64,000 nt of DNA from Syncephalis fuscata (lineage: Eukaryota; Zoopagomycota; Zoopagomycetes; Zoopagales; Piptocephalidaceae). This document shows positions 10,427-24,415 of this stretch, piece after piece. The stretch's first letter is position 1. Each line of letters begins with the position of its first letter. The notes under the pieces are model-generated. The model made no database searches and had not been told where the DNA came from. It was given only the letters and a program-made list of their open reading frames with translations. A program made the position numbers and the translations under genes. The stretch is taken from the NCBI GenBank assembly GCA_025786725.1, contig JAHLTZ010000046.1:86202-150201 (forward strand). Reading direction: 5' to 3'.

Positions 10427-12446
10427 ATGAGTACAACTGTGGGATTAATTCCCCAAGCGAGTTTTGGGACGTTCTTTGACAATGCACCACTTTTTTATAC
10501 TCTATGTGGAGTGATCAATGCAATATTTATTATAGATTTGCTCATTTTTTTAATTTTATCCCGAAAAGAACAAGCAATACGTTATCGCGGTAGATTTCTG
10601 GCTGTTATCCATGTGCTAGGCACCGTTATGCTTACAACTAATACATTTGTTGCAATACAGAATCGTAATGCTTATTCTTGCGCCGTCTTTTTTTCAATAT
10701 CTCTGTTGGGCTGGCTCTTTGGGCAACAAGCCAGGGTCTTAAATTTTGGCGACTAATGTGGCTTTATGAAATCAATCGACACTTATTTGAAAAAGAACAA
10801 ATAAGAAGAACTGAAATTCGACGCAGCTCACTAGATGCATTGAGAGAATATAATCCAGAACTATTACCGCTACCTACATCAGCAGACGAGCAATTAGCCA
10901 CACGTGCAAGACGACATGCTAGACGGGCAACATGGTCTGGAGTTGGAAACTGCACTGTAAAGGCTGGCAATATTTGCACAAAACAAACAGATAATTCACC
11001 TTTGGCATTACCCAGAATGTTTCGTGATGATACTGAGTTACCAGTTCCAAGTACGGCCATTGAGATTTTGCCTTTATCCAATACAATAGAGCCTAGACCA
11101 CGTAGGCCTTGGTGGGACGTTTTACTTGGACGCCATAAGTCACAAAATGGAGACATAAGACCATCGAAATTGGTGTGGCAAGATAAAATTACACCATTTC
11201 AGCGTTTTGTAAAATACATAGCAAAATCCAAATCTTGGAACCGCGATATCATGTATATGTAGTTTTTGTTATTACATTTTTCACTGCCATGTATGTTGTT
11301 ATGGTCATTTTACTGGATCCTGTTTATTCGATCAAAACATATCCACAGCTGCCCATATGCTCTGGTAGTTGGTCATTTAAGCTGCCTAACATTGGAATTG
11401 GCGCCTTTTATGGCATAATTTTTCCCGCTATTGGAATTATTGTGTGGAATGTAACAGATGCCTATGGTATTCGCAACGAAATTATTTTTCAATATTTAAT
11501 AGGAGTTATTTGCATGGCTCCATTTTTTCTAATTCGCTATATCGATAGTCCTGCCTGGGTTATAGCTCGTACCAAATTCCCTTTTGAACTATTAATTGAA
11601 ATATTGCTATTCTTTAGTCATATAATGTCCTTTACCTGGCCAATGGGATATTTATATTATGAACGGCGTATTTTACGTAAACAACAACATCAAGCTAAAA
11701 AAACGGTAGAAAATATAGTGTCGAATAGAACCTCAGGCGACATTAGTGACTTTGAAGTGTTTATGGAGACAATAGATTATAGGGAAATACAACTAGCAGT
11801 AAGTCAACTATTGTACTCATACTTTATTTAATTGAATCTAATAAATGTTCAGCTGCATCAGTATTCCATTCGTGATTTTACAAATGAAAATTTGTCGTTT
11901 TTGCGAAGATTGCGCTTTCTGGATCAAACGTTGATTCATAACCGTGACGAAAGTTACAGACCTTATTACAGTACACTTATGCATCATCCAATATATAGAA
12001 ATCACGGTAGACCCTTACAGCAAGGTATGTTTATTGCTAATTGCCAGCCATCTACTAAATTATCAAAAGTATCTATTCAAAATAGCTTATCACCTCGTGA
12101 CAACACGAGCCATCCGGTTAGACCTTCATTATCTGCTGCCAATACTCACAGTGGCTCGATTAGCTCAATTGACGAAATATTAGAAGAACACGAAGCAACA
12201 AGGCCACCAATGAGTGCAAAAACAAAAGATATATTAGATAGAGAAATTAATTTAATTTATGAGGACTTTATCAGTCCGTCATCACGCAATGAAATCAATA
12301 TTACATTTGAATGTCGCAGGGACCTGACAAATGCTTATCGACAAAATCGATTAACGCTTAAGGACTTTGAACTAGCTCGTTACGAAATACTCCAATTGAT
12401 TTTTCAAAATACATGGCCACGTATGCTACGTTGGTATTTTCACTAA
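10427..12446 (+). pseudogene. 7TM-RGS copy C, broken by two single-base deletions
   Basis: The gene has the same exon plan as copies A and B, with the intron near 11799-11852 intact. Two one-base deletions relative to copy A break the frame. One is near 10699-10702, just before transmembrane segment 3. The other is in an A-run at 11223-11226 (GCAAAATCC where A has GCAAAAATCC). Away from these the sequence is very close to A. Substitutions cluster in segments 5-7 (FKLPNIGIGAFYGIIF; WVIARTKFPFELL). The second break is a homopolymer change, so assembly error is possible. If both are real, this copy is dead while its neighbour ATE1 is whole. Confidence 0.7.
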
Positions 12447-12622
12447 TCATGGATCAAAAAGTATTGAACATTAATGGCCAGCCATAGTTAATTAATTAAT
12501 TATTGATGTAACCAGTGATCGTTTCATTGCCATTGCTGTCACTGCCACTTTAACTCGTTATTCAACTTGTACACATCCTTTCTGTCTATCGTCTTACAGT
12601 ATTTCACTGCCGAAACGTTGCA

Positions 12623-14275
<1,653 letters not shown>

Positions 14276-14484
14276 TAATAGGCGTACACACACACACAAA
14301 TATATAAACAATTGGCACTTTATCATTTGTTTAAACATGGTGGCAATCGCCAATCAGCATATATCAGTCAGGTAGCCACAACTATTCTTGACCTTCCGCC
14401 GGTGGAAATCCATCGTCCACTAATCATTAATGTATAGCAATGTTAATATTGATATATATATATATTCAGTAGCTATCTAATAAA

Positions 14485-15816
14485 CTATTTACCTCGACGT
14501 CGATAAATGGTAATTTCTTGTTGTTTAAAATAGCGTCGGTTTTCTTCATCTACCAAGACTAAGTTTAGGAAATAACGAGCCGAGAAGCGTTTATTGACTT
14601 CACGGAAGGTTGGCGTCAATTCAAATCCTCCCAAGAACAAACGAATAGGAATTGTTTCACCTATATTTATAAACAGTAGTTAAACAGCTAATTAATATTA
14701 AGTAATATATGTATTATATAGATCTTGTACCTTTTACAGGTGCGCCATCCATAATTTCGAATTTAGTAATTGTTTCACTCTCATTGTATTGATTTGGAGC
14801 TGTGTAATAAATAACATTAAATAATAATAATTGTTAAAATACATCATCTAGTTTCTACAGCTATTTACCTGCACCGGCTGTTTCTCGACGTATAATAGCC
14901 AATTCCATATGTTTAATTTTAATTCTTACTAAAAGGAAATAAATCTTCCCCACAATAACATCCTTTAAGTGGTATCTAATAGACGATGTGGTCATTATTA
15001 TAGTGATAGCGCTATATCCATTATCCACTACTTACTTTGACTTGTTATACTCAAATTCGATATGCAAACAATCTTCAATGCCTACTTCCATTTTAATGGA
15101 GCTTGTGCCTTCAGCAGGCATTCGATACGAATAAACCCAAATATCCCGCTCTTTGATATCATCACCTAGTCGGCGGCCAATGCTAACACGAATAAAGTAC
15201 TAAAAACCAGTATTAAATTATCTAACTAAATCACTATTGATATTTGATAGATTACCGTAATTTAACATTAATGCCATGATAACTTTCGTATTGTTTTTCA
15301 ACATTTTTGAATTCAAAATCGTATTTTGTTGTCTGTTTTAATTCTCCGGGTGTGGCCAATTCCTGTGATAATGACACAAATTCATATCGATTGCCACGAT
15401 CATAAAACATTTCTAATAGTTAAGTAGTTAATATCAATTACTATCATTGCACTACTAATAACAGTTAGTGACTTGCCAATAAACCAACAAATTCAACTTT
15501 AATGCCATTATGTTCAATTCGCCTTCCATCTCGTAATTTGACCGCTATCTTTAAAGATGTTAGAGGATATTTATTTTAATGGACATCCTATTACTATCGA
15601 CTTACTTGGCCTGATACCGTCTCGCCGTCTAGATACAACGGCATACTCTCTCGCTCGTCCTTGTCAACCTTAACATCGACATGTTTGCGCTTATCTTCTC
15701 CATCAAGCAATATATCTATCTCTGCGGCAGTACCAAACCGGAAGAAGCTCTAACGTGTGCCCAGTGTTAGCCGTGCTAGTTACAAACAGCATCGCTATCA
15801 ACCAAATGATTACCAT
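14485..15816 (-). CDS. VPS26: Vacuolar protein sorting-associated protein 26 (retromer)
   Basis: This arrestin-fold retromer subunit works with VPS35 and VPS29 to recycle cargo from endosomes to the Golgi. Visible blocks in order: SFFRFGTAAEIDILLDGED, the YLDGETVSG strand, IEHNGIKVEFVG, FYDRGNRYEFVSL, NVKLRYFIRVSIGRRL, SSIKMEVGIEDCLHIEFEY, LKDVIVGKIYFLLVRIKIKH, FEIMDGAPVKGETIPIRLFL and FNLVLVDEE-like YFLNLVLVDEENRRYFKQQE. The last coding residues are YRRRGK then TAG, shorter at the C-terminus than animal homologues. The start is unusual: the only fitting ATG (15814-15816) is directly followed by a GTAATC donor, so exon 1 codes only Met and the next exon (from 15749) begins with Ser. The exon between VGLL and FYDRG has a weak donor and its exact edge is uncertain. 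Confidence 0.88.
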
Positions 15817-16802
15817 AGTGAAAGCGCTGTGGCCCAAGTAACTTGCTAACAACTCTGTGTTAAGAATGTACTAACGAGATGAACTAAGCACCAACCGAAC
15901 AACAAAGTAGAGAAAGAGTAGTGGGTGGAGTAGTGGTGGTGACAAGTAGTTGGCAAAAGGTAAAGTAGGATGGTGCTTAAATTGCTAGGGAAAAGGAATA
16001 GGTGATCAAATATAGACTGACGTTATTATTACTATTCCATTTGGTCACTCATGGCTTTTCTCGTTTTGTTGTTATTATGTAGGCATATAGACACCACTGC
16101 AATCGTGTTTATTTCTACAGCACTTTGCATACTTACTTCGTCTTATCTTAAGATAAATGACGATGAATCCAGTGCACATTGAGGAAGCCGTATTTTGCGG
16201 CCAGATCAATCAAATAGATTAATATTTATTGATATGCTGACGCCGAACAGAAATCGGATACTTGATGAGGTGATAGTAAGCTATGTCAGTGTTGTAGGGA
16301 TATACATGTACAGCAGTGGCGCAGCTTTATTAATAGCACGCGACAAACGTCATTTACAGTTGATCTTGTAGGTTTAACAACGATTGCATTAGTGACGACA
16401 GCAGTATATTGATAGCCAGACGTGAATTGTAGACCTTAGGGTCACTTTCTATATGATGGTCTATATGCAGTTTTCAATCGGAAACGCGCGTTGTTTGTAA
16501 TCACTTGTTATACTGTAATAGATATTCATAATCTATAAGGCGGTGATGATACCGAAGGCGAAGATGAAGACAGCCAACGACTAGCTCTAGCTAGTACGAT
16601 CTGTTATATAAATACGTATTATGATGGCGCGAGTTATCTTTTACGTATTCATATTTTTGTTGTTTATGAAATGCCTGCGTTCTGAGCCATTATTTTTTGA
16701 TGTTAATGTAGTAATAAATCGTTAAATCTTTATTTACCAACTTTCTGTTATTACATCACTACATATCGTTTCACTTGTTAACTATTGTCACAGACTTGTA
16801 AT
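15817..16802. other. Intergenic between divergent VPS26 and VPS53, with coding-like scraps
   Basis: Divergent promoters of VPS26 and VPS53 must lie here. Around 16180-16370 one plus-strand frame stays open with ordinary amino-acid composition (SRILRPDQSNRLIFIDML..., SSGAALLIARDKRH). Around 16541-16600 an acidic GDDTEGEDEDSQRLALAS is possible. No start, splice chain or family could be established, so I do not call a gene. Confidence 0.4.
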
Positions 16803-19800
16803 ATGTCCGATATCAATGCTGTTGTTGCAGGTGAAGTAGCGTCACCCAAATATGACACTCATTTAGAAGAGAAAATGGCGCATCTCTTGGTAAAGAGTGA
16901 CGTTTTCAGTACGTTAGACTTTGACCTTTATGAACAACTCAACCTTCTCTTTCCCAATGGTAAATGCGCGCGTTATATTCATGTACACTGTAAATAATAA
17001 ATAAAAAAACTAGCGGACTCTATCAATACAGCAAGTGAGGTATATGAACAGACAAAGACGCAATTCGACGAGGTTGACCGGGATTGGCGTGATTCATTGC
17101 GGTGTTTTCAAAGTACCAGCAATACAACAAGTGATACAGCCCTGGATCTAGTCTATCAACATATCAAGGTAGATTTGATATTATAAAAAACTAACATTAT
17201 TAATAACGTACAATAGGAATTGACGGCGCAAGTAGAGTCAATTTATAATAGTGCCGAACAATCAGAGACAACGGCATTAGAAATGACCAAAGATGTAAAG
17301 CAACTAGATACAGCCAAGAAGAATCTAACCGAAACCATGACTGTACTAAAAAGACTCCAAATGCTAGGTAGAATTAAACATTACTATTTGTAAATAATTA
17401 TTCTAATATAATCATTAATAGTAACTGCTACAAGTCAATTGGAGATATCAGTACAAGAGAAACAGCATTCTGAGACAGCACAGCTCTTAGAGGTAAATCA
17501 ATCAATTAATAATAATTGTAATTATAATAATTATCATTATTATTTATAGGCTACATCACAATTACTTGCACAATTTGATAGATTCGCTAATGTGGAGCAA
17601 TTAGAAAGTATTCGACAAGAACACGAACAATTCCAGAGAAAGTTGTCCGATCAACTATTTCGTGAATTTACTGCATGGTACATAGATAGATAGATATACA
17701 TATATATATATATATGTGTGTATATGTATATGAAGAATCTATACTAATAAGCAATATTTATATTTTATATATTATATATTAGTTTCCATGCCCAAGGTGT
17801 TTTAGTACAGACTAAATCAAATGTACAAGATATTTGTTTAATTGCTCAATCATTGGATAAAGTCTTTCGGTAAATATTGATATAATACTGCATCAACTAT
17901 TAATTAATTAATTGACGGTAATAGTGATCGTCTAATTCAATGGTATACCAAGATTCAGTTGCAAGAATATCGTAATATTTTCTGTGGTAATGAAGAAGTA
18001 AGTTGTATTTGTTATTTATGGTAGAATTGGTATTAATTGAAGGGTAAAAGGTTGCTTCATTAGAAGGTGTTCCACGCCGATATACTTGGTTAAAAAGATT
18101 ACTGAAGACGATTGAAGAAGAACATGGCGACTTATTCCCTGAATCATGGCATGTGGCACGTGGTGTAGCTTATGAATTTGCTAAAGTAACTCGGTTAGTA
18201 AATAACGTTATTAATTAAATAGTCCAACATTTAATATGATATAATATACAATAGACAAGACATGCAAGCAGTACTTGAAAGAGAGGCGGCAAATGATGTA
18301 GCAGCAATGTTAAAAGCATTACAATTAACTCTTGAATTTGAACAACAATTAAATAGAAAGTTTATGAATCAGGTAAGTTATATCGCTGAATTAGGCAATT
18401 ATTTAATTAAAGGCTATTGATTATAGGATAAATTACGAGAGGAATTAGTAGGAGAGACCAGTGAAGCACCTAATGATTCATCTGTAATTGAATTCACAGG
18501 CAGTATTTCAAAGGCATTTGAACCATTCCTTGGCTATTATATTGAATCAATTGATCGGTTAGTATCCAGTATTAACGAGTACTCATCTATTAATTAATAA
18601 ATATATTAATAGATCATTGTCTGATCTTATGCAAGGCTATCTATCAGAATCAATTGCCGTTGAAGAAGGATCTGATACATTGGCACTTGCCTCAAGTAGC
18701 GACCTTGTCTACTTCTTTAAAGAGGCATTTGGTCAATGTGCAAAATTATCTACTGGTCGTCCATTAGTTGATCTGTCAAAATTGGCCGCTAAATGGCTTG
18801 CTATTTATGCCAATACAGTATTAAAGAGGAAATTACCACAGTAAGTTGAATGGTAGCTAGAATAATAGTCTAAACGATAGAAACGATGATAGAAACGATC
18901 GGCGTTTATCAGGAAGTGGTAGTGGTGGACGTGATGCCCGAATTATTGCTTCTTATGTAGTTATTAATACGGCTGATTATTGTCAGACTACAGCAGAACA
19001 GGTAGGTGAATAGTAATTAATTGTATTAGTATTAACTATAACGCTTAATAGTTGGAAGAAAAGTTCCGAGATAAAGTAGATACTCAATACTGTGATGAAA
19101 TCCATTTGTCAGAACAACGAGAACCATTGTTAAAGTAAGTTACTAACTATTACAATGATTTGCTATTAAACTATAATGATCTATTAGTATCATCATTACA
19201 GCTGTTAAATCTATAGTACGAGAGGTAGAGATTGCTTGTGAGCCATCATTCCAACGTATGTTATTACTGCCATGGGGTACAATGTCACTGCGGGAAGATG
19301 ACCACTCTGAATATGCCACCGAATTATTACATATCATTAAAGGACAGGCCAAAATACTACGTAAACATTTAATGAATTATCGATTTTATAGATCATTTTG
19401 CGATCAATTTGCCGAGTAAGTAACTATTAGTATACAATTAATTATTTAATTAGTTAGTTAACAACTATAACTCTATACTACAATAGAACATTTATTCAAT
19501 TGTTAGACTTGTGGATTGGTAGAATTAAACGATTATCATCTATGGGTGCCAAACAAGTAAGTATTATTATTAAATACTATTGCATTATCATTAACAATAG
19601 TCTATTCTAGTTAATATCAGATCTGGCATTTCTACGCACTATGTTACTTGATCTGCCATCTCTTGGTGGTGATGCATCAAGCCAATCTAAAGGACCATCA
19701 ATGACGTAATACAATGCAAATGTAACCGTTTATTAATATTATATTAACTATTCTATTGTCTATTAGATATACTAGAATAGTACAAGAAGGCATCAATAAG

Positions 19801-20309
19801 ATTGAGGCAAGCTTTAAACTAATTGATCTCGAGGCAAATACCGCACTGGTAGAAAGCTATGTTCAACAAGCACCGACACCTACAATGATTGGTTTCCAAC
19901 GAGTACTTGAACTAAAGGTAACTTGCAGCTATTCTATAGATATTGCCATACTAACGATAACCATAATGTGTTCCATACTATTGACTATTTATAGGGTCTA
20001 AGTCGAGTAGAACAACAACCATTATTGGAATACTATCGTAAACAATATAGTCCACAAGAGTCACCGCCCACTATTGCTACACCCCCCACATCCACTAGTC
20101 ATCCATTATCTAGTTCACCGCTTAGAGATAGTGTTCTATCAGCCACATCACCTATACAGATCACTACATCGCCTAATACGTCTATTACCGCCATGAGTAC
20201 AAGTCCTTCATCGAGATACAATAAATTCCGTCGATTAGTTGCGGGTATGTCAATGAAACGAGATCCCACTTCAGATAGAAGCGGAGATGAAAGTGGCAGT
20301 GGATTGTAA
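16803..20309 (+). CDS. VPS53: GARP/EARP complex subunit VPS53
   Basis: About eighteen short exons with GTAAGT...TAATAG introns. VPS53 is a tethering subunit for endosome-derived vesicles at the trans-Golgi. The N-terminal region is helical, with coiled-coil blocks (MTKDVKQLDTAKKNLTETM, LKRLQMLVTATSQLE). It is followed by the diagnostic LIQWYTKIQLQEYRNIF, then GVPRRYTWLKRLLKTIEEEH, a conserved FP-W-VA block and MLKALQLTLEFEQQLNRKF. Further exons give FGQCAKLSTGRPLVDLSKLA, ARIIASYVVINTADYC-like sequence and a C-terminal FQRVLELKGLSRVEQQPLL. The last exon ends with a Ser/Thr/Pro-rich tail and KFRRLVAGMSMKR. I use the ATG at 16803; just upstream only a TTG is in frame. Confidence 0.88.
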
Positions 20310-20409
20310 GAGAAGAGAAGAGAAGAGGGTTGACATTATAGGAATAAAATTAAACATCAATATATTATTATTGTTATATAATAGTCATCGCTATGAAAAT
20401 AGAGTGTTT

Positions 20410-22099
20410 CTACAGCAAATAAGGACGTTTAGAAGCAATAAACGCATCGAGTGCATCCCAGAACTCGCCAACTACCACTTGATCCGTGTGTCGTTTATAT
20501 TTGTGTACCTAGTAATAGTTATTAATAAATAGATGAAGATAGTTGTCTAGTATCTGTTGTATAGTTACCTCTAATATTGTAACATTCCAGCGTTGTACTG
20601 TATCCTTTGTTGGTTCATCGGCATATTTCAAGTAGTATCCTTTAACTATATTATAGTGTATTAATATAACGTATTATTTAGTTAATAGTCATTTACCATT
20701 ATTAAAAATGTCCAAAGGTGTTTGCCATACCCAATTCTTGAATTGCCATTCTGCACCAGTGGTAAATACGGCCACCACTCGTTTCCTATTACAATATAGT
20801 ATATTACATTATATTGCTATTGTTAGTATATACTATTTGATATAGTCTATACGATAATTACCAATCATCTGGTCGAAGTTTATCTACTGAATCAATTACT
20901 TGATATACTGATGTGGTATCGGATCCTTCACTGCGTCGTTCAATATTGATCAGTGTTGGTCGAGCAGTGCTTTGTTCTCGAGCATTACGAGAATCGATAA
21001 AACTTATTATAGTGTTATTAATGCTAAACAATACTATTTTATTATATTTACCTTTTATCTTCTAAAAACTGCTTAACATTGTAAAGATTTACCATTGAAG
21101 TGGCGGCAGCTGGTACAATAATAATTGGAATACGAGCACCTAGTAACAATATATATGCTATAGGTTAACCAACAACAATAGCTGTGCCAGTATCTATTCA
21201 TTACCTTTGGGTCGTGAATGACTAGAAGATCCACTGCTTGATTTACCTAATACAATAATAATCAATATTAATTAATACTTGTAATTAATAACTTACTTTT
21301 ACTAGATGTTGCATCTTTTGATGTTGATGGTGTCGTTTTACTCTTATTTGATTGTTGTGTTAATAGATCACGTACGTGTTTATATATTTCATCAAATGAC
21401 TATTATAATGATGCTGATGATTAGATGGCTTGTTAATAATAGAGACTATTACTTACTCTATTACTACAAATAAGCGCGTCTCTAGATAAAGCAATCTGTT
21501 CATGATCTGTAACTGCTTTAGCATTAGCAATATCCTAATATACATATTTAGTATTGGAATAATAAAAGTATTAATAATCTACCGTTTCACTGAATATTTG
21601 AGCCTGGTCTGCTTCGGTTCTTGCTCGTTTTTCGGCATGTAGACCTGCTGCTGCACTAACCACGTCTAATGGTTGGCGTTTTGCACCTAATATAATATAG
21701 TATGCATATATTAATTGATTAATTTAAATAGTGCACTTAACATCTACTAAACTACTTACTTGACGTATCTTGTGATGTAGATAGCATGCCTAGCAGTTTA
21801 TTACGGTCCATCACAGTTACCGTAGGAATTTCGGCACCAACACCAGATTTCAAGTAGGCCAAATAGTTTTCATCGCGATGATCTACCATAAGCAATAGCG
21901 TTTCGATTGTATAATACTCTTCGGTACCGCTCTTCTTCAATATTGTTTTCTGGGTCTTTGGTAGTTTCAGCTCGCCAAACACGACGGTCTGCGCGTCAGC
22001 TAGTCCTTGCACAGCCGTGCCCGCGGCATCCACCAACTGGACACTATCCTTGTTTGTAGCATATTGCTGCAATAGAGGGATAGGGTCGAATTCATCCAT
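20410..22099 (-). CDS. CDC73: Cell division control protein 73, Paf1 complex subunit (parafibromin)
   Basis: The Paf1 complex travels with RNA polymerase II and supports elongation and histone H2B ubiquitination. The N-terminal exon begins MDEFDPIPLLQQYATNK and carries YYTIETLLLMVDHRDENY, typical of Cdc73. The C-terminal Ras-like fold is very conserved: ARIPIIIVPAAATS, NLYNVKQFLEDK, FIDSRNAREQSTARPTLINI, VYQVIDSVDKLRPDDW, RVVAVFTTGAEWQFKNWVWQ and finally DQVVVGEFWDALDAFIASKR before PYLL-stop. Seven or eight short introns interrupt it. The frame extends upstream of 22099, but the added residues (His/Asn/Thr-rich) do not look conserved. It is divergent from OLA1, with only a few hundred bases between them. 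Confidence 0.92.
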
Positions 22100-22602
22100 C
22101 TCTGCACTATAACTATTAGTATTGCTACGGTGGCAGCTATTTGTATGTGCGTGTGTATGTCCAAGTAAATGAAAGTTAGATCGCGTGTTCAATATATGCG
22201 TACTATTGGTTGTTGAATGCAAATAGGCGTTGTTGTTGTATTCATGTTATCGTATTAATTTGTGTGGTTTTTGTTTTTTTGTTCTTTCTCTTTCCTTTAC
22301 ACATTGTCCGCCGACGACTTGTAGGATCGTGTGTGTCTATATACATCTAGTAAGTGTCTAGCTAGAGTTGGATCGAGATGCAGGCCGTGTATAGACGCTC
22401 CTCGCTTGGTGGTGTGCTGGCTATTGTGGGCAGCTGGCGCCCACGACGAGATATGGCTATAGCGACTACGGCATGGGCACATGCATATAGCCACTACCCT
22501 TTTGACAAAGCTCCGCTGACCACTGTACGTCCATTGTTGGCCGTTCAGAGTGCTTGGATTCACGTTTCGAGAGTATCTGCCGCGAAAGCCGTCCGTAAGA
22601 AA

Positions 22603-24343
22603 ATGCCTCCCAAGAAAGCTATCAAGGAAGAGAAGGTGATGCTGGGTCGTCCCTCGAACAATCTTAAGATCGGTGTCGTAGGTCTTCCTAATGTTGGGTA
22701 AATACTACTATTACTACTAAGTAAAACTTGTATAATGTATTAATATAAACATTAAAATAGTAAATCAACCTTCTTTAATGCTATTACCAATAGCGCTGCT
22801 GCTGCCGAAAACTATCCTTTCTGTACCATTGGTAAGTAGTTTATTCATTCTATTGATTGATGTGTATATACATGGCATATAGTATATTAATGTCTTTTAT
22901 AATATGTAGATCCGGAAGAGTCACGTGTAGCAGTGCCAGATCCACGATTCGACTGGCTTTGCGAGCACTACAAGCCAGCATCCAAGGTACCCGCCTACTT
23001 GACAGTCATTGATATTGCTGGTCTGGTAAAAGGTGCTGCCGGTGGTGCCGGTCTTGGTAATGCCTTCTTGAGTCATATTCGAGCAGTCGATGGCATTTTC
23101 CACGTCATTCGTATCCTTTTGTTTAGTTTACATGCTAGATTTATTCATTGTCTATGTTGATTACATTGTTTATCTTGTCACTTCTTATAGGCGCTTTTTC
23201 GGATGAAGATGTTATTCACGTCGAGGGTGAGCTTGATCCAATTCGTGATTTGGCCATTATCCACGAAGAACTTCGTTTGAAGGACTTGGAGTTTCTTGAG
23301 AAACAAGTGGCCAACTTGGAAAAGGCCACCTACAGTCTAGGTGCCAACTGCAGTGTGGCTGATAAAGCCAAGAAAGAGGAATTGGCAAGTGTATAGCGAT
23401 GTAATAGTTATAGCAGTCTATTAACAAGTAGATATAGGTTGTTGTACGCAAACTGCTTGCTCATGTAAAGGATGAGGAAAAGGATGTCCGCAAGGGCACC
23501 TGGAGCAACAAAGAGGTAAATTAATATAATATATCATAATAGCCATTATTTATATATTGCTTCAATAGGTTGAAATCATTAATACGCTCCATCTTATTAC
23601 GGCCAAGCCAGTTATTTATTTGATCAATCTTAGCGAAAAGGATTACATTCGCAAGAAGAACAAGTGGTAAGTTGTATTAATTAATTAATTATCAATAAAT
23701 CCAATATATTAATAATTAATCGTATATTTTATCAGGCTACCAAAGATTAAGGCATGGATTGATGAGAACAATCCCGGTGACTTGGCTATTCCATTCTGCA
23801 GTACTATGGAATACGAGGTAAATACTATAGTATACTTGTAACTTTTACACACTAACTAATAATATTATCGTTATTGTGCAATAGCTTTCTCAATTGCCAG
23901 CAGAAGAACGTAAAACGCGTGAAACTGAATTAGGCACAGCATCTATCTTGCCCAAGATTATTGTGTCTGGCTATCAGTCACTCCAATTGTGTTACTTCTT
24001 CACTGGTGGTGCCGATGAAGTCCGTGCTTGGACGGTTCGTCGCAACTCCAAGGCACCACAAGCGGCCGGTGTTATTCACACCGACTTTGAACGTGGCTTT
24101 ATTATGGCTGAAGTAATGAAGTATGATGATTTGAAGGAACTCGGCACGTAAGTTATAAATGAATACTATCTATTAATTCAATATTAATACAAATAATACA
24201 CCCATCATCATTATTATTATTATAGTGAGGCTGCCGTAAAGGCTGGTGGCAAGTATTTGCAAAAGGGCCGTGACTATGTTGTCGATGATGGCGATATTAT
24301 CTACTTCAAATTCAACGTTACCGCTGCTCCAAAGAAGAAATAA
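22603..24343 (+). CDS. OLA1: Obg-like ATPase 1 (YchF family)
   Basis: OLA1/YchF is an ATP-preferring P-loop protein linked to ribosomes and stress responses. The start [11 protein letters not shown] matches the usual eukaryotic N-terminus. Motifs: G1 [12 protein letters not shown] split by an intron, [21 protein letters not shown]3 [20 protein letters not shown], the helical hairpin region with [20 protein letters not shown], the [10 protein letters not shown] strand with the atypical G4, and a C-terminal TGS domain ([25 protein letters not shown]-like [31 protein letters not shown]). About ten exons. The frame is open upstream to an in-frame ATG at 22378, giving a possible 75-residue basic extension. 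Confidence 0.95.
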
Positions 24344-24415
24344 ATTGATTACTAACGTGTGATATTTACACAAATTACGTAATTTTGCTTTATAAATCGT
24401 CTTAATGTGCATTAT

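Noticed and set aside
21752-22222. Longer CDC73 start at 22222
   Set aside because: Added residues are His/Asn/Thr low-complexity, while MDEFDPIPLL at 22099 matches the expected Cdc73 start.
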